Shown here in pieces: positions 17,041 to 25,736 of a DNA stretch of 64,000 nucleotides. Both the position numbers and the translations under genes were made by a program. The notes beneath the pieces were generated by a model. The model was not told where the DNA came from. It saw only the letters and a program-made list of their open reading frames with translations, and did not search any database. Each line of letters starts with the position of its first letter. The stretch's first letter is position 1. This DNA is from UBA1664 sp964531715 (lineage in GTDB: Bacteria; Pseudomonadota; Alphaproteobacteria; Micavibrionales; UBA1664), in assembly GCA_964531715.1 (NCBI GenBank), contig CAZHEE010000004.1, forward strand, positions 62,001 to 126,000, read 5' to 3'.

Positions 17041-17701
17041 GCGTTACTCTATTGTTACAATTACAAAAAAAGACCCTGAAGGTTTAAAAAAAACACGGCA
17101 ATCTGTTCAGACCCAAACTTGTTCAGATTATGAATGGATTGTTATAGATGGCGAGAAAGAGGCGGATAGCGGGCTTTATAATGCAATGAATAAAGGCATT
17201 GAACGCGCAAGCGGAGAATATCTCATTTTTATGAATGGTGGTGATGTTTTCGCCGATGAAGATGTTTTGAGAGACTTTGCGAGATATAATGCCGATTTTA
17301 TTTACGGCGATGCGTATGAAGACAAATATTTAAAAAAGGCAAAGACTTCACGGCAAATAAAAGGCGGTATGATCACGAGCCATCAGGCCATGTTTTACAG
17401 GCGAGAAGTGATAGGAGCTCTCCGCTATGATGAAAGCTATAACATTGCCGCTGATTATAAATTTACTTTACAATTTCTTCATAAAGCCAAGAAGACACAA
17501 TGCGTTGACAAGCCCGTTTGCGTTTTTGCGGAAGGTGGCGTTTCCCAGAAAAATGCCATATTAGGGCGGCAGGAAGAGCAAGCGATACGAAAAGAAGTTG
17601 GAATTGTTGCCCCCTTCACCCCTTTGCGGCAAATGGTGGCTCACGCAATTAAACGCATAAGCCACCAGCTTTATTTAAAAATCCGCATGATAACGCAGTA
17701 A
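17030..17701 (+). CDS. Family 2 glycosyltransferase
   Basis: 223 residues from the ATG at 17030, which overlaps the stop of the export gene; a start at 17003 is less likely. GT-A fold signs: YSIVTITKKDPEGLKKTRQSVQTQ, YEWIVIDGEKEADSGLYNAMNKGIERASGEYLIFMNGGDVFADEDVL (the NGGD replaces the usual DxD-type metal motif), and IKGGMITSHQAMFYRR. It resembles colanic acid-type GT2 enzymes (WcaA/WcaE-like). Likely adds a sugar in surface polysaccharide synthesis. Its 3' end overlaps the convergent outer membrane gene by 27 bases. Confidence 0.85.
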   Translation: MRIKRYSIVTITKKDPEGLKKTRQSVQTQTCSDYEWIVIDGEKEADSGLYNAMNKGIERASGEYLIFMNGGDVFADEDVLRDFARYNADFIYGDAYEDKYLKKAKTSRQIKGGMITSHQAMFYRREVIGALRYDESYNIAADYKFTLQFLHKAKKTQCVDKPVCVFAEGGVSQKNAILGRQEEQAIRKEVGIVAPFTPLRQMVAHAIKRISHQLYLKIRMITQ

Positions 17702-18808
17702 AGTCCCAATGCGATCACTGGCCTCGCCTTCTTCCTCTTGCGCTTGATAGCCTAAATCAATACCAAATCCATTCATGAAGTTATAACCAACGGAAATTTG
17801 CGTTTGATAGTCATCTTGCGCTTCATCGGCATCACCTGCCGTATTATGAATGTCTGTATAGCTCCCGCCCATAACCCACTGGTCATAAGTGATACCAAAA
17901 CCAACACTGCTGTAACGGCGGTCATGGTCGGCCTCACCATCCAGATGATTAATATCCGTCACATCACCGAAAATATTAAATCGCGTTTTATCATTAATAT
18001 CATAATGATAATCAAGGCCAAGCGTGAAGCGTTGTTCATCATCGCCTGCGCTATCATCATTGGCTTGTGAGGCATAGCCGATATAATAAGCAACATCCTC
18101 AAAAGGTAAATTACCTGATAAATTCAGGGCGTAAGATGAGAAATCTTCCGTATTGGCAGGGCCGTTATCCTCACCATCCAATGTGTCACGGTCGTAAAGA
18201 AGTGATTCAGACAAGAATGTTGTATCGGCAAAAAATGTTGAGACATCCAGTCTGTGTTGACCGTAGGCTTCATTGCCGAAATTGAAATAACCGCCTGCAC
18301 CAATGCGCTCCTTTATATCGAATTCTTCGAATATCAACATCCCGAACCAGCCGGGAACATCATGGATATCACGCCCGATGACAGGGTTGAATTTTCCGAA
18401 ATATCCGCCGCCTTGATGTGTATCGTAATTCACGGTTAACTGTTCAAGAACAAGCGGATGGTCATCAAAAAAACGATTCCCCGTACGGTCTGCCCCGCCG
18501 CCGTGGGAATGACCGGCTGGGTCGCCCTCTAACTTGATTGAACCATTCACAGACCAATTATTATCAAAGCGATAACCACCATCGAAATGCGAGTGGGAAA
18601 AGATATTTGAGACCTCTTCGTCCGCCTCTGCCGCATTGTAAATGTCAGTAATATAGATTGTGGCATCCAGATGACCGTAAAAGCCTGTCTCATCTTTATG
18701 ATGATGCCCATGATGATCATGATTGCCATGATATTCATGGTCATTCGCCATTGCAGGCGCGGCAAAAATTGTTGTTCCCAGTAAAAGAGTAAGCAGTGTT
18801 TTTTTCAT
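17675..18808 (-). CDS. His-rich outer membrane beta-barrel protein
   Basis: Start at the ATG at 18808 (MKKTLLTLLL), 377 residues; AAGGGA precedes it. A signal peptide ends near AMA-ND and is followed at once by a His-rich stretch (DHEYHGNHDHHGHHHKDE), a likely metal-binding segment. The rest has alternating aromatic/polar strands typical of a porin-like barrel and ends in LLRYHADF with the terminal Phe of outer membrane proteins. It is divergent from a His-rich inner membrane protein gene across a 12-bp palindrome like a Zur site. Zinc uptake across the outer membrane is a reasonable inference; TonB-box and plug domains are absent. Confidence 0.75.
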   Translation of the reverse strand: MKKTLLTLLLGTTIFAAPAMANDHEYHGNHDHHGHHHKDETGFYGHLDATIYITDIYNAAEADEEVSNIFSHSHFDGGYRFDNNWSVNGSIKLEGDPAGHSHGGGADRTGNRFFDDHPLVLEQLTVNYDTHQGGGYFGKFNPVIGRDIHDVPGWFGMLIFEEFDIKERIGAGGYFNFGNEAYGQHRLDVSTFFADTTFLSESLLYDRDTLDGEDNGPANTEDFSSYALNLSGNLPFEDVAYYIGYASQANDDSAGDDEQRFTLGLDYHYDINDKTRFNIFGDVTDINHLDGEADHDRRYSSVGFGITYDQWVMGGSYTDIHNTAGDADEAQDDYQTQISVGYNFMNGFGIDLGYQAQEEEGEASDRIGTLLRYHADF

Positions 18809-18861
18809 GTTTGACAAATCCCTTAATTAACGTTTATATGAAGAAATATTAAAAAACTGTT

Positions 18862-18873
18862 ATGTTATAACAT
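18862..18873. promoter_or_regulatory. Zur-like operator palindrome
   Basis: Perfect palindrome ATGTTATAACAT within TGTTATGTTATAACATTTT, resembling known Zur boxes, which have a GTTATA...TATAAC core. It lies 21 bases before the plus-strand gene and 54 before the minus-strand gene, so it could control both. Confidence 0.5.
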
Positions 18874-18893
18874 TTTAAAAATCAAGGCTTTTT

Positions 18894-19295
18894 ATGAAGA
18901 ATTTAGAAAATAAATTATACACCTCTATCATTGCGGCGGAATCGATTCATATATTCTGCTGTGCCCTTCCGACATTATTCAGTATTTTGAGTTTATTGGC
19001 AGGGATGGGCATGATTGCCGGCATGCCTGTCATCATGTATCAGGCGCATGAGGCCATTCATGATTATGAGATGCCGATTATTATTTTTTCGGCAATACTT
19101 CTTGCCTTCGGTTGGATTGTCTATGGGTATAGCCGACGCATGGATTGTGCAAACGAGGCGGCCTGTGCCAATGTCCCATGCGAGCCGCGGAAAAGCCGCG
19201 CCAAGAAAATTTTAATTGTCGCAACCATTTTGTTTTTAGTTAATATCTCGCTCTATTTTACAATCCATGTTCATGTTGATCATCACGGGCATTAA
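18894..19295 (+). CDS. Small His/Cys-containing inner membrane protein
   Basis: 133 residues with three or four membrane segments: SIHIFCCALPTLFSILSLLAGMGMIAGMPVIM, MPIIIFSAILLAFGWIVYGYS and ILIVATILFLVNISLYFTI. Cys pairs (FCCALP, and Cys in DCANEAACANVPC) and the terminal HVHVDHHGH suggest metal binding. It weakly recalls MerC-type proteins but is not firmly assignable. A Zur-like palindrome precedes it. Its 3' end overlaps the convergent glycosyltransferase gene by 38 bases. Confidence 0.7.
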   Translation: MKNLENKLYTSIIAAESIHIFCCALPTLFSILSLLAGMGMIAGMPVIMYQAHEAIHDYEMPIIIFSAILLAFGWIVYGYSRRMDCANEAACANVPCEPRKSRAKKILIVATILFLVNISLYFTIHVHVDHHGH

Positions 19296-20076
19296 TAATC
19301 CGTTTATGATAGGCAAAGCGTTTTAGCGCAATATCTAACCCCATTTTGCCGTCCAGAAAACCGCCTTTTAGAATATAGCCATAGGTAAACATGAGATAAG
19401 GGCGGAAGGGATTTGTACGGATAAAGTCTTTTATCAGCTCACGATGGAAGACAGGGTCAACAGGCCATGCATTTTTCTCATTCATCGCAATTTCCCATGT
19501 CCCATAGCGGTTATGTTTTTGCGCCCACTCCTTGGCTGAAACATTATGGTCTATCGCGGCTTTAATCTGACCGATACTTGTACCGTCCTTGGCAATAACA
19601 GGTTGATAGTGACCTTCAATTTCCCCCATGCCAATAATATTAAGATCGTCTATTTTGGGGAATTCAAAGGATTGTTTTTTGAACAGGCATAATTTGTTAT
19701 TCATCATGCCGAATTTCTGTTTCTTACCATCCCATATCAATTTTGAACGCACAAAATAGCCGTCTTTTGACCAAGTCATGTTTTTTAATTCTTTGATAAA
19801 GGCAGGTGTCACGACCTCATCGGCATCAATCATAAAGATGATATCATACGCGGTTTCGATGTTATCCAGCGACCATTGACGTTTTTTCGGATAAGTACCA
19901 TCCCATGTAAAATTGACGACTTTCGCGCCAAGATCTGTCGCAAGGCTTGCCGTTTTATCTTTACTGTTTGAGTCAACAATAATGACTTCCTTAAAATTTT
20001 CCATGAGGGGTGGTAGGGAGAGGGCAATCGCCGCCTCCTCGTTTTTCGTCATCATCATGACGGTTATATTCATCAT
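19258..20076 (-). CDS. Family 2 glycosyltransferase
   Basis: 272 residues. Opens with ITVMMMTKNEEAAIALSLPPL and EVIIVDSNSKDKTASLATDLGAKVV, and has the metal-binding IFMIDADEVVTPAFIKEL (DxD), the hallmark of GT2 enzymes of the WaaE/KdtX type (lipopolysaccharide core glucosyltransferases). The ATG overlaps the stop of the upstream Wzz-like gene (ATGA), so translation is probably coupled. It likely acts in LPS or surface polysaccharide assembly at the inner membrane face. Confidence 0.88.
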   Translation of the reverse strand: MMNITVMMMTKNEEAAIALSLPPLMENFKEVIIVDSNSKDKTASLATDLGAKVVNFTWDGTYPKKRQWSLDNIETAYDIIFMIDADEVVTPAFIKELKNMTWSKDGYFVRSKLIWDGKKQKFGMMNNKLCLFKKQSFEFPKIDDLNIIGMGEIEGHYQPVIAKDGTSIGQIKAAIDHNVSAKEWAQKHNRYGTWEIAMNEKNAWPVDPVFHRELIKDFIRTNPFRPYLMFTYGYILKGGFLDGKMGLDIALKRFAYHKRIINARDDQHEHGL

Positions 20077-20864
20077 GCTTGCTTCACTGCTTTAATAAAT
20101 CCGCTGAGCATAAAGCCGAGAATAATCCCTGCAAAGCCGAGAATTGGAAATAGCAGGATGGCTCTGGGCGCGACAGGCTCGGGCAAAATATAGGCCGGCT
20201 GTATGGCTTTTGCCGCAAAACTATCATCAATCGCAATCATCATGGCGCTATGTTCTTGCTCTTTCAAAATTGCGATTATGGCACTGCGATGTGCAGGGTT
20301 TCTGACCTTTTCAAGCTGAGTTTTAAGATAATCGATACGTTGCGTGGTTGTTTCGGTCCTTGCCGTCCGCATCTGATTATCGGTGAGAATGAACAGATTT
20401 TTCAAAATTGCTTCGGCTTGACCGGCATCATTTGAGCGGAGGATAAGCCGCTTATAAGGCGTCAAACCGACTGGTCGTATTTTGAGTGTTTTATCCAGCC
20501 ACATTTGAGTTTCATTTAAAGGTTTGTCAGAGAATAAATTTGGCAGGCTGTCACGAAGTTTTTTAAAAAGTGCCGGCGAGCGGATAAGCGTTGTAAACTC
20601 AGTAAACTGACTGGACTGGTTTGAATCAATCTGGCTCACAAAATTTTGAATGGCGGGGGCATCCGCCGCTCCCTTCGGCAGGAAATTATTGAGCGATGGG
20701 ATGGTTGAGCCAGTAGGTGCAATAATCATCTCCGCCTGCCAGACAGGGCGTTGGAATAGCATGATAAGTGTAGCTAAAACCAGCCCGGAAATTAAACCTA
20801 TCAGCATCCCTGACTTATGGTGTTTTATGGTTGCAATTACTGTATCCCATTCGTTCATAGGCAT
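20073..20864 (-). CDS. Wzz-like chain-length determinant protein
   Basis: 263 residues with the polysaccharide co-polymerase layout: a short cytoplasmic N-terminus, membrane segment 1 at about 20-40 (GMLIGLISGLVLATLIMLF), a periplasmic region with coiled-coil character, and membrane segment 2 near the C-terminus (AILLFPILGFAGIILGFMLSGFI) after LPEPVAPRA. No tyrosine kinase domain follows. Such proteins set polysaccharide chain length in Wzy-dependent pathways; a Wzy-like gene lies upstream, supporting this. Confidence 0.85.
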   Translation of the reverse strand: MPMNEWDTVIATIKHHKSGMLIGLISGLVLATLIMLFQRPVWQAEMIIAPTGSTIPSLNNFLPKGAADAPAIQNFVSQIDSNQSSQFTEFTTLIRSPALFKKLRDSLPNLFSDKPLNETQMWLDKTLKIRPVGLTPYKRLILRSNDAGQAEAILKNLFILTDNQMRTARTETTTQRIDYLKTQLEKVRNPAHRSAIIAILKEQEHSAMMIAIDDSFAAKAIQPAYILPEPVAPRAILLFPILGFAGIILGFMLSGFIKAVKQA

Positions 20865-20908
20865 GATGGTAAATCATTCATGATAGGGAGACAATTTGGT
20901 TTTTACAC

Positions 20909-21002
20909 GTCGTTGCGAGGAGGCTTATAAAAGCCGACGCGGCAATCCATAGGATGTGAAAAATTGTATGGATTGCTTCGTCGCTTCGCTTCTCGCAATG
21001 AC
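20909..21002. repeat. Dispersed inverted repeat, family B
   Basis: 94-bp element with ends GTCGTTGCGAGG and TCTCGCAATGAC, and an internal GCAATCCATA / TATGGATTGC pair, in the same arrangement as at 2431-2543. It fills the gap between the Wzz-like and GT4 genes. Confidence 0.9.
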
Positions 21003-21006
21003 AGTT

Positions 21007-22173
21007 TTACGATAAATCCTGAATAAGCTTTTCCCACTCTTGCAAGTGGTGATGATTACTCAAGACTTTCCCCGCGTTATCACAGGCCTTGAACCATTCT
21101 TTGGCATTGTTAAGATAGGTCAGGATAGCATTGGTGAGAGCTTTCCCATCGCCGTTGCGAACGCTTATTCCACAATCATGCCGCGTGATTTTATAATCCA
21201 AATCACATTCTTTCGGTCCTATAAAAATGACAGGTCGTTTTACCGCGCAAGCATTATAAAATTTTGATGGGAGGAGCTTCCCAACCGCTTCCTCCCGCAT
21301 GGTTATCAAATGCAAATCCCCCTCTGCCAGGAATTGCGGCAATTTTTTATAAGCTTGCGGTTTGATCAGGCGGATATTGGTAAGCCCATGAAGCTTTATT
21401 TTATCCTGCAATTCTTCAATACCGCGCCCGCGTTTTGTGACAACGAATTCAACTTCTGGGTTAGAACGTTGGAGTATTTTCGCCGCCTTTATCACCGTTC
21501 CAAAATCATGCGCGAGACCGACTGTGCCCGCATAAAGGACGCGAAATTTCTGCTCTTTAAAAATAGAGTCGCTCGTATCTTCATTGTTATTTTCGCTTAA
21601 GATAGCATCGGGCCAGTTTTCAATAATAGTCATCTTATGTCGTGGCAGGGTTTGATGCGCCATGTAACGCGCCATGCATTTGCTGATCGGGACAAGTGCA
21701 TCGGCTTTTTTTAATGTTTTGAGCATTTTGTTTTGCGCGATACGATAGGCAAATTTCGGCACATTTTTTCCCATGACGGGCAGCAGGTCGGGATAAATAT
21801 CCATGCACCAATGAACGTGCTTTGCGCCCAAATGCCTTGCAATTTTATATGCGGCTATTGCCAATAATGGCGGGTCAGTCATTGAAATCACAATATCCTG
21901 CGCGGGCAGTTTGGCGGCTTCTTTCTTCAACGCGCGGGTGATTTTGAGATAATCAAAAATGCCCTCGGGTTTTTGTTCAGATTTAACGCGGATGATTTTC
22001 AGGCGTTTGGCGGTCTCAACTTTCGCCATTACACCTGTTGTTAAAACCGTGATAAAATGCCCCGATTTGCGTAAATGCATGGCGAGGTCATAGGCTACAC
22101 GACCTGTTGCGCCAGAGGCTGGCGGGAAGACGCGATTGATGATGGTGATTTTCTTGGCAGTTTGTGATGACAT
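21007..22173 (-). CDS. Family 4 glycosyltransferase
   Basis: 388 residues, GT-B fold. The N-terminal domain begins ITIINRVFPPASGATGRVAYDLAMHLRKSGHFITVLTTG; the C-terminal donor domain has FRVLYAGTVGLAHDFGTVIKAAKIL, PQAYKKLPQFLAEGDLHLITMREEAVGKLLPSKFYNACAVKRPVIFIG, in the position of the EX7E motif. This resembles WbuB-type transferases of O-antigen or capsule synthesis. Its first 79 bases overlap the end of the upstream Wzy-like gene in another frame. Confidence 0.9.
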   Translation of the reverse strand: MSSQTAKKITIINRVFPPASGATGRVAYDLAMHLRKSGHFITVLTTGVMAKVETAKRLKIIRVKSEQKPEGIFDYLKITRALKKEAAKLPAQDIVISMTDPPLLAIAAYKIARHLGAKHVHWCMDIYPDLLPVMGKNVPKFAYRIAQNKMLKTLKKADALVPISKCMARYMAHQTLPRHKMTIIENWPDAILSENNNEDTSDSIFKEQKFRVLYAGTVGLAHDFGTVIKAAKILQRSNPEVEFVVTKRGRGIEELQDKIKLHGLTNIRLIKPQAYKKLPQFLAEGDLHLITMREEAVGKLLPSKFYNACAVKRPVIFIGPKECDLDYKITRHDCGISVRNGDGKALTNAILTYLNNAKEWFKACDNAGKVLSNHHHLQEWEKLIQDLS

Positions 22174-23261
22174 GACAGTGTCATAAGTAACGTTAAAATA
22201 AGGGCAAAATCAAGCGATTTAAAGCCTGCATAGAGGCTGATATGAATGATAAAAGGTATGGCAATCGCAAGAGCCATTGTAATATCCTGCCGCAAAAGCC
22301 TTATAATTTGATAGAACCAAAAAGTAATAAAGCCAATGGAGATCGCACCGCCGATAAGCCCAGCCTTCAAAATATAGTAGCTTACCATATTATGAGTGTA
22401 GCGAACCTCGATATCACCGACGGCGGGGGATGGCCAAATGGCGCCCCATCCCTCCCCGAATAATGTGGCTCGGCTTAAAACAGCTTGGAATTCTGTCACA
22501 CGATTATTGAAGCCAACAGTCATGTTTTTATCGGTTAGCCCATTTGTAATTTCCAGAATAAAAGGCCAGAAATAAAGGGTGAGAAGGATAAGACCTCCGC
22601 ATAAGAATAATGTAGTTATCGGTTTTTCGGGCATTTTAATACTAAAGATAATAAGGCAAGCCAAAGCACAGAGTCCCATCGGTGCGCGTTGTAAAGTTAA
22701 TGCCATCGCTGTAAAGCAGATAAGGCTGATACTTAAGCCAAGTAAGGGGAGTAGAAAGGCTTTGTGTCTTCTTCGATCGCTGAAAATTAAGCCAAAGCCC
22801 ATTATGGCGGCAAATGGGATAAGCGGAGAGTTTGCGAGATAGAGAAGCGGTTTAAACTCTATCAAGCTCGTTCCTAAAAACGGCATAAGGTAACGGAGAG
22901 CCAGAATACCGCCCGCTATCATTAAAAGATATTCAATTCGGGGTAAATAATTTCTATAAAAACAAAGGGGTAATATTAGGAAAAGAAGGGGGATGAGATC
23001 CCTTATAACATCACTCAGGCTGTTTGTATGAATTATGCCGAGCATAAGAGGGATGGTCAGCATATAAAGTAAAAAAAAGCGGTGGAAGTTGAGAGTCTGG
23101 CTATGATAGACGGCTGTAACATTATTCAATCCACGAAGCATTCCGATGGATAATAGTAATAATAGGGCAATGGCGTATTCTGCAATTCCTATGCTGTCAG
23201 GTGTCGCACTTGAAAAAACAACGTAAAGTAGAATTGCACCATAAAAAGACAGATAGGTCAT
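22095..23261 (-). CDS. O-antigen polymerase/ligase-like membrane protein (Wzy/WaaL type)
   Basis: 388 residues with about ten hydrophobic segments spread along the chain, and a larger loop near residues 240-300 (TVGFNNRVTEFQAVLSRATLFGEGWGAIWPSPAVGD) like the periplasmic loop of O-antigen ligases and polymerases. The family is divergent, so substrate cannot be read from sequence; the neighbouring Wzz-like and GT genes make polymerase the better guess. The last 26 residues, polar, are encoded in the overlap with the next gene. Confidence 0.75.
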   Translation of the reverse strand: MTYLSFYGAILLYVVFSSATPDSIGIAEYAIALLLLLSIGMLRGLNNVTAVYHSQTLNFHRFFLLYMLTIPLMLGIIHTNSLSDVIRDLIPLLFLILPLCFYRNYLPRIEYLLMIAGGILALRYLMPFLGTSLIEFKPLLYLANSPLIPFAAIMGFGLIFSDRRRHKAFLLPLLGLSISLICFTAMALTLQRAPMGLCALACLIIFSIKMPEKPITTLFLCGGLILLTLYFWPFILEITNGLTDKNMTVGFNNRVTEFQAVLSRATLFGEGWGAIWPSPAVGDIEVRYTHNMVSYYILKAGLIGGAISIGFITFWFYQIIRLLRQDITMALAIAIPFIIHISLYAGFKSLDFALILTLLMTLSCHHKLPRKSPSSIASSRQPLAQQVV

Positions 23262-23289
23262 TATTCTTAAAGCCTATCAGAGTTAAGGC

Positions 23290-23934
23290 TTAGCGCAAGA
23301 AAATCGGTCTCGAACCGCTTTGGGATTCATCATCGTAACCGCGATGAAGTTTTTGTGGCGTATTGTCTTCGCTTGATTGCTGTCGTGTTATAGTACGCGC
23401 ATTACGATTGATGATTGTTCCATTCGGGCTAGCATTGGTTGAGTTTTGTGAAGACCCCGCTTGTTTTGCGGAACCACTACCTGTCATCGCCGCTTGATAT
23501 TTTCGGGGGTCAAAAACACCGTTTTGCTGAATATAATTGCGCACCTGATTAAGTGTTGCGCTATCACCTCTCGCATTTAATGCCGCCATATAGTCATATT
23601 GATTCATATAACGTTGCGTTTGTTTATCAAAATATTTGATTTCGGTTGTAATCCGTCCATAGGCCGTCCCTGCATAGGGGTTGGTGGGTGTGCGGAAAAC
23701 AAAACCGCCATCGTTATTAGATTGAGCACGCTGTAGGGACTGACGTTTCATTTGGCTGTTTTGAGGCTGGTTGACAATGGTCGGCGTTGTGGAAACGCGT
23801 GAGTTATCAGGTTGTTGATAAGGCTGAATAAAAATCGGTACATTTGTACGCTCTGAACCGGCATATGCTGTTAAGCTGATTAACAAAAAACATGCCGTAA
23901 GAAAAGAGCTTAAAAATAATCTAAAAATTCTCAT
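23290..23934 (-). CDS. Secreted hypothetical protein, Gln/Asn/Ser-rich
   Basis: Start at the ATG at 23934 (MRIFRLFLSS), 214 residues. A signal peptide ends near TAYAGS; the mature part is low-complexity (Gln, Asn, Ser, Thr, Pro) with one more ordered block, YGRITTEIKYFDKQTQRYMNQYDYMAALNARGD, near residues 95-125. No domain recognised. Lies at the head of the polysaccharide gene run; it could be an envelope-associated or matrix protein, but this is a guess. Confidence 0.7.
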   Translation of the reverse strand: MRIFRLFLSSFLTACFLLISLTAYAGSERTNVPIFIQPYQQPDNSRVSTTPTIVNQPQNSQMKRQSLQRAQSNNDGGFVFRTPTNPYAGTAYGRITTEIKYFDKQTQRYMNQYDYMAALNARGDSATLNQVRNYIQQNGVFDPRKYQAAMTGSGSAKQAGSSQNSTNASPNGTIINRNARTITRQQSSEDNTPQKLHRGYDDESQSGSRPIFLR

Positions 23935-23999
23935 AAATTTATTATACAACAAGACTTCTTAAATCTTCATTTAAAAATCGTTTTCATTTCGAATAAAAA

Positions 24000-24014
24000 T
24001 TAAGTCTCTGTTAA
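24000..24014. promoter_or_regulatory. Possible CtrA box
   Basis: TTAA-N7-TTAA exactly (TTAAGTCTCTGTTAA), in the divergent region between 23934 and 24075. CtrA sites of this form control cell-cycle, pilus and flagellar genes in alphaproteobacteria. The region is AT-rich, so a chance match is quite possible. Confidence 0.35.
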
Positions 24015-24074
24015 GTTTTTTTTCATAAAGTTTATTTATTAAAGTTAATCATGTTAAGTAAAGGAATACATGAA

Positions 24075-24350
24075 ATGGAATTAACAGCACAAGAATTTTT
24101 AAGTGAAGCAGGCATGGATGAAACCATGGCGCCGGGTATGATTAAATACCGCAAAGTGGCAGGCCATAAGGAAGGAACATCATATACGGTGGTCTATGAC
24201 TGGCATACTGACCTTAATAAAATCCGTGTCGAAGTACGCCCGGGTTTGAGCGGTCAGCTACCTTCTCGGAAAGATTTGAAGAATTACGAAGTCTGGCTTC
24301 AAAGTGAGAATTTTATTGAATTTAATATTAAAAAAGATACTAAGCATTAG
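24075..24350 (+). CDS. Hypothetical protein, 91 residues
   Basis: Start at the ATG at 24075 because AAAGGA lies 11 bases upstream; an earlier ATG at 24051 would place that site inside the gene. A compact soluble protein with a patterned middle (GTSYTVVYDWHTDLNKIRVEVRPG) suggesting beta strands. No family recognised. Followed 21 bases later by a second small gene on the same strand, ending at a strong terminator, so the pair is probably one operon. Confidence 0.65.
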   Translation: MELTAQEFLSEAGMDETMAPGMIKYRKVAGHKEGTSYTVVYDWHTDLNKIRVEVRPGLSGQLPSRKDLKNYEVWLQSENFIEFNIKKDTKH

Positions 24351-24371
24351 AATTATTAAAGGAGTAAAATC

Positions 24372-24731
24372 ATGACAGTTGCATCATTAAAATCATTTAG
24401 TAAAAGTTCGGGTCTTGACGCAAACAAGGAAAAGGGTAGTTTTTCTGGTAAGCTTTTAGGCAAAGCCGCCAATGGAATGGAAGCCTTGGCCGCGATAAAG
24501 GTTCTGGCACAAGGTCATGCCAATCGTTTTATGGAGCTTGCGATACAAGCAGCTAAAATTGCGAAACAGACATTATCAGCCGCGAAAACAATTCCCTTTG
24601 CTTCTCAAGATATTGATTTCAATGCGGCAATTAATCCAGTTGCCGCCGCGGCTGCGCCGAAAGGTTTATCACTTGGCGCATCGTCTTCGAAAAAGAAGAA
24701 AAAACGTTCCGAAGGCGAGAGTAAAACGTAA
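24372..24731 (+). CDS. Hypothetical Ala/Lys-rich protein, 119 residues
   Basis: AAAGGAG lies 6 bases before the ATG. The centre is an Ala-rich helix (ANGMEALAAIKVLAQGHANRFMELAIQAAKIAKQTLSAAK); the tail is Lys-rich (SSKKKKKRSEGESKT), which could bind nucleic acid or membranes. No family recognised. Second gene of the small operon starting at 24075; convergent with the tad operon. Confidence 0.65.
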   Translation: MTVASLKSFSKSSGLDANKEKGSFSGKLLGKAANGMEALAAIKVLAQGHANRFMELAIQAAKIAKQTLSAAKTIPFASQDIDFNAAINPVAAAAAPKGLSLGASSSKKKKKRSEGESKT

Positions 24732-24756
24732 AAATTATTTCAGTTACCTGTAAACT

Positions 24757-24786
24757 TAACGCCCTTTTTTAGAGGGCGTTTTTTTA
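24757..24786 (+). terminator. Rho-independent terminator
   Basis: Stem AACGCCCT / AGGGCGTT with a T-rich loop and a seven-T tail. It separates the small operon from the convergent tad operon; its tail overlaps the tadC stop region. Confidence 0.9.
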
Positions 24787-25728
24787 TCTCACGCCTGAAT
24801 CTTCAACTTGAATGAAGGCCGGTCCTAAAATAGCGATAAAGAGAGGCGGTAAGAAAAATAATATCATTGGTACCGTCAATTTAGGGGGAAGAGAGGCCGC
24901 TTTTTGTTCTGCGAGTTGCATACGTGTGTCACGCAGTTCATCTGCCATAACGCGTATAGCTTGTGACACGCTTGTACCATACTTCTCAGATTGAACCATC
25001 GCCGTCCCGAAAGCGCGTGCGGAGCCGCCACCGACACGTTCGGCAAAATCGGTATAAGCTTGCCTGCGGTCGCTTAATAAACCCATCTCAGCACTTAAGA
25101 GCGCAAGTTCTTCAGCCAATATTTGTGATTGCATGGCTATTTCATCACTGATACGTGCAATGGCTTGCTCAATACTGATACCGCCTTGGACACAAACCAA
25201 GATCATATCGAGAGCATCAGGAAAGCTGATATTAATTTCTTGTTGTCGTTTCTGAATTTTGTTTTTTATCAGGATTTCAGGGCAGTAAAAGCCAAACACA
25301 GCGGCACCGAAAATAATTATTAACCTGTTAAAATCTTTCATTTCTTCATTGGGTGATAAATAGATATAAGCAAATAATCCGCCAATTACAGGTAATATGA
25401 TTTTGAATATCATATATTTGATAGGGGCGTTCGGTGAGCGATAACCTGCGTTTGCTAATTTTTTACGAATATCAGCGCTAGTCTTTCCGATGAGTTTTTC
25501 GACCTTGTAAAAAGTTGCAAGGTCTTCTTGTGTGTTGACACGTTTTATTTCTTTTGTTTTGCTCGCATCAACGGCTTCTTGGTATAAATTTTTACGGCGA
25601 TCTTGTATTAAGCTTTTATAGCGGTCTTTTTTCTTTGCTCTATTAACAAAAGGAATGATAAATCCAACAAGGGATAAACAAGCAAGAAAAGCAACTACGA
25701 TAGCAATGACGTTTTGATCAATATCCAT
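24784..25728 (-). CDS. tadC: Tad pilus inner membrane platform protein TadC
   Basis: 314 residues of the type II secretion F family. N-terminal and C-terminal membrane segments frame a cytoplasmic T2SSF domain with SFPDALDMILVCVQGGISIEQAIARISDEI and SVSQAIRVMADELRDTRMQLAEQKAASLPPKLTVPMILFFLPPLFIAILGPAFI. With TadB it forms the inner membrane platform for Flp pilus assembly. Last gene of the operon. Confidence 0.93.
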   Translation of the reverse strand: MDIDQNVIAIVVAFLACLSLVGFIIPFVNRAKKKDRYKSLIQDRRKNLYQEAVDASKTKEIKRVNTQEDLATFYKVEKLIGKTSADIRKKLANAGYRSPNAPIKYMIFKIILPVIGGLFAYIYLSPNEEMKDFNRLIIIFGAAVFGFYCPEILIKNKIQKRQQEINISFPDALDMILVCVQGGISIEQAIARISDEIAMQSQILAEELALLSAEMGLLSDRRQAYTDFAERVGGGSARAFGTAMVQSEKYGTSVSQAIRVMADELRDTRMQLAEQKAASLPPKLTVPMILFFLPPLFIAILGPAFIQVEDSGVR

Positions 25729-25736
25729 GTTAATGC

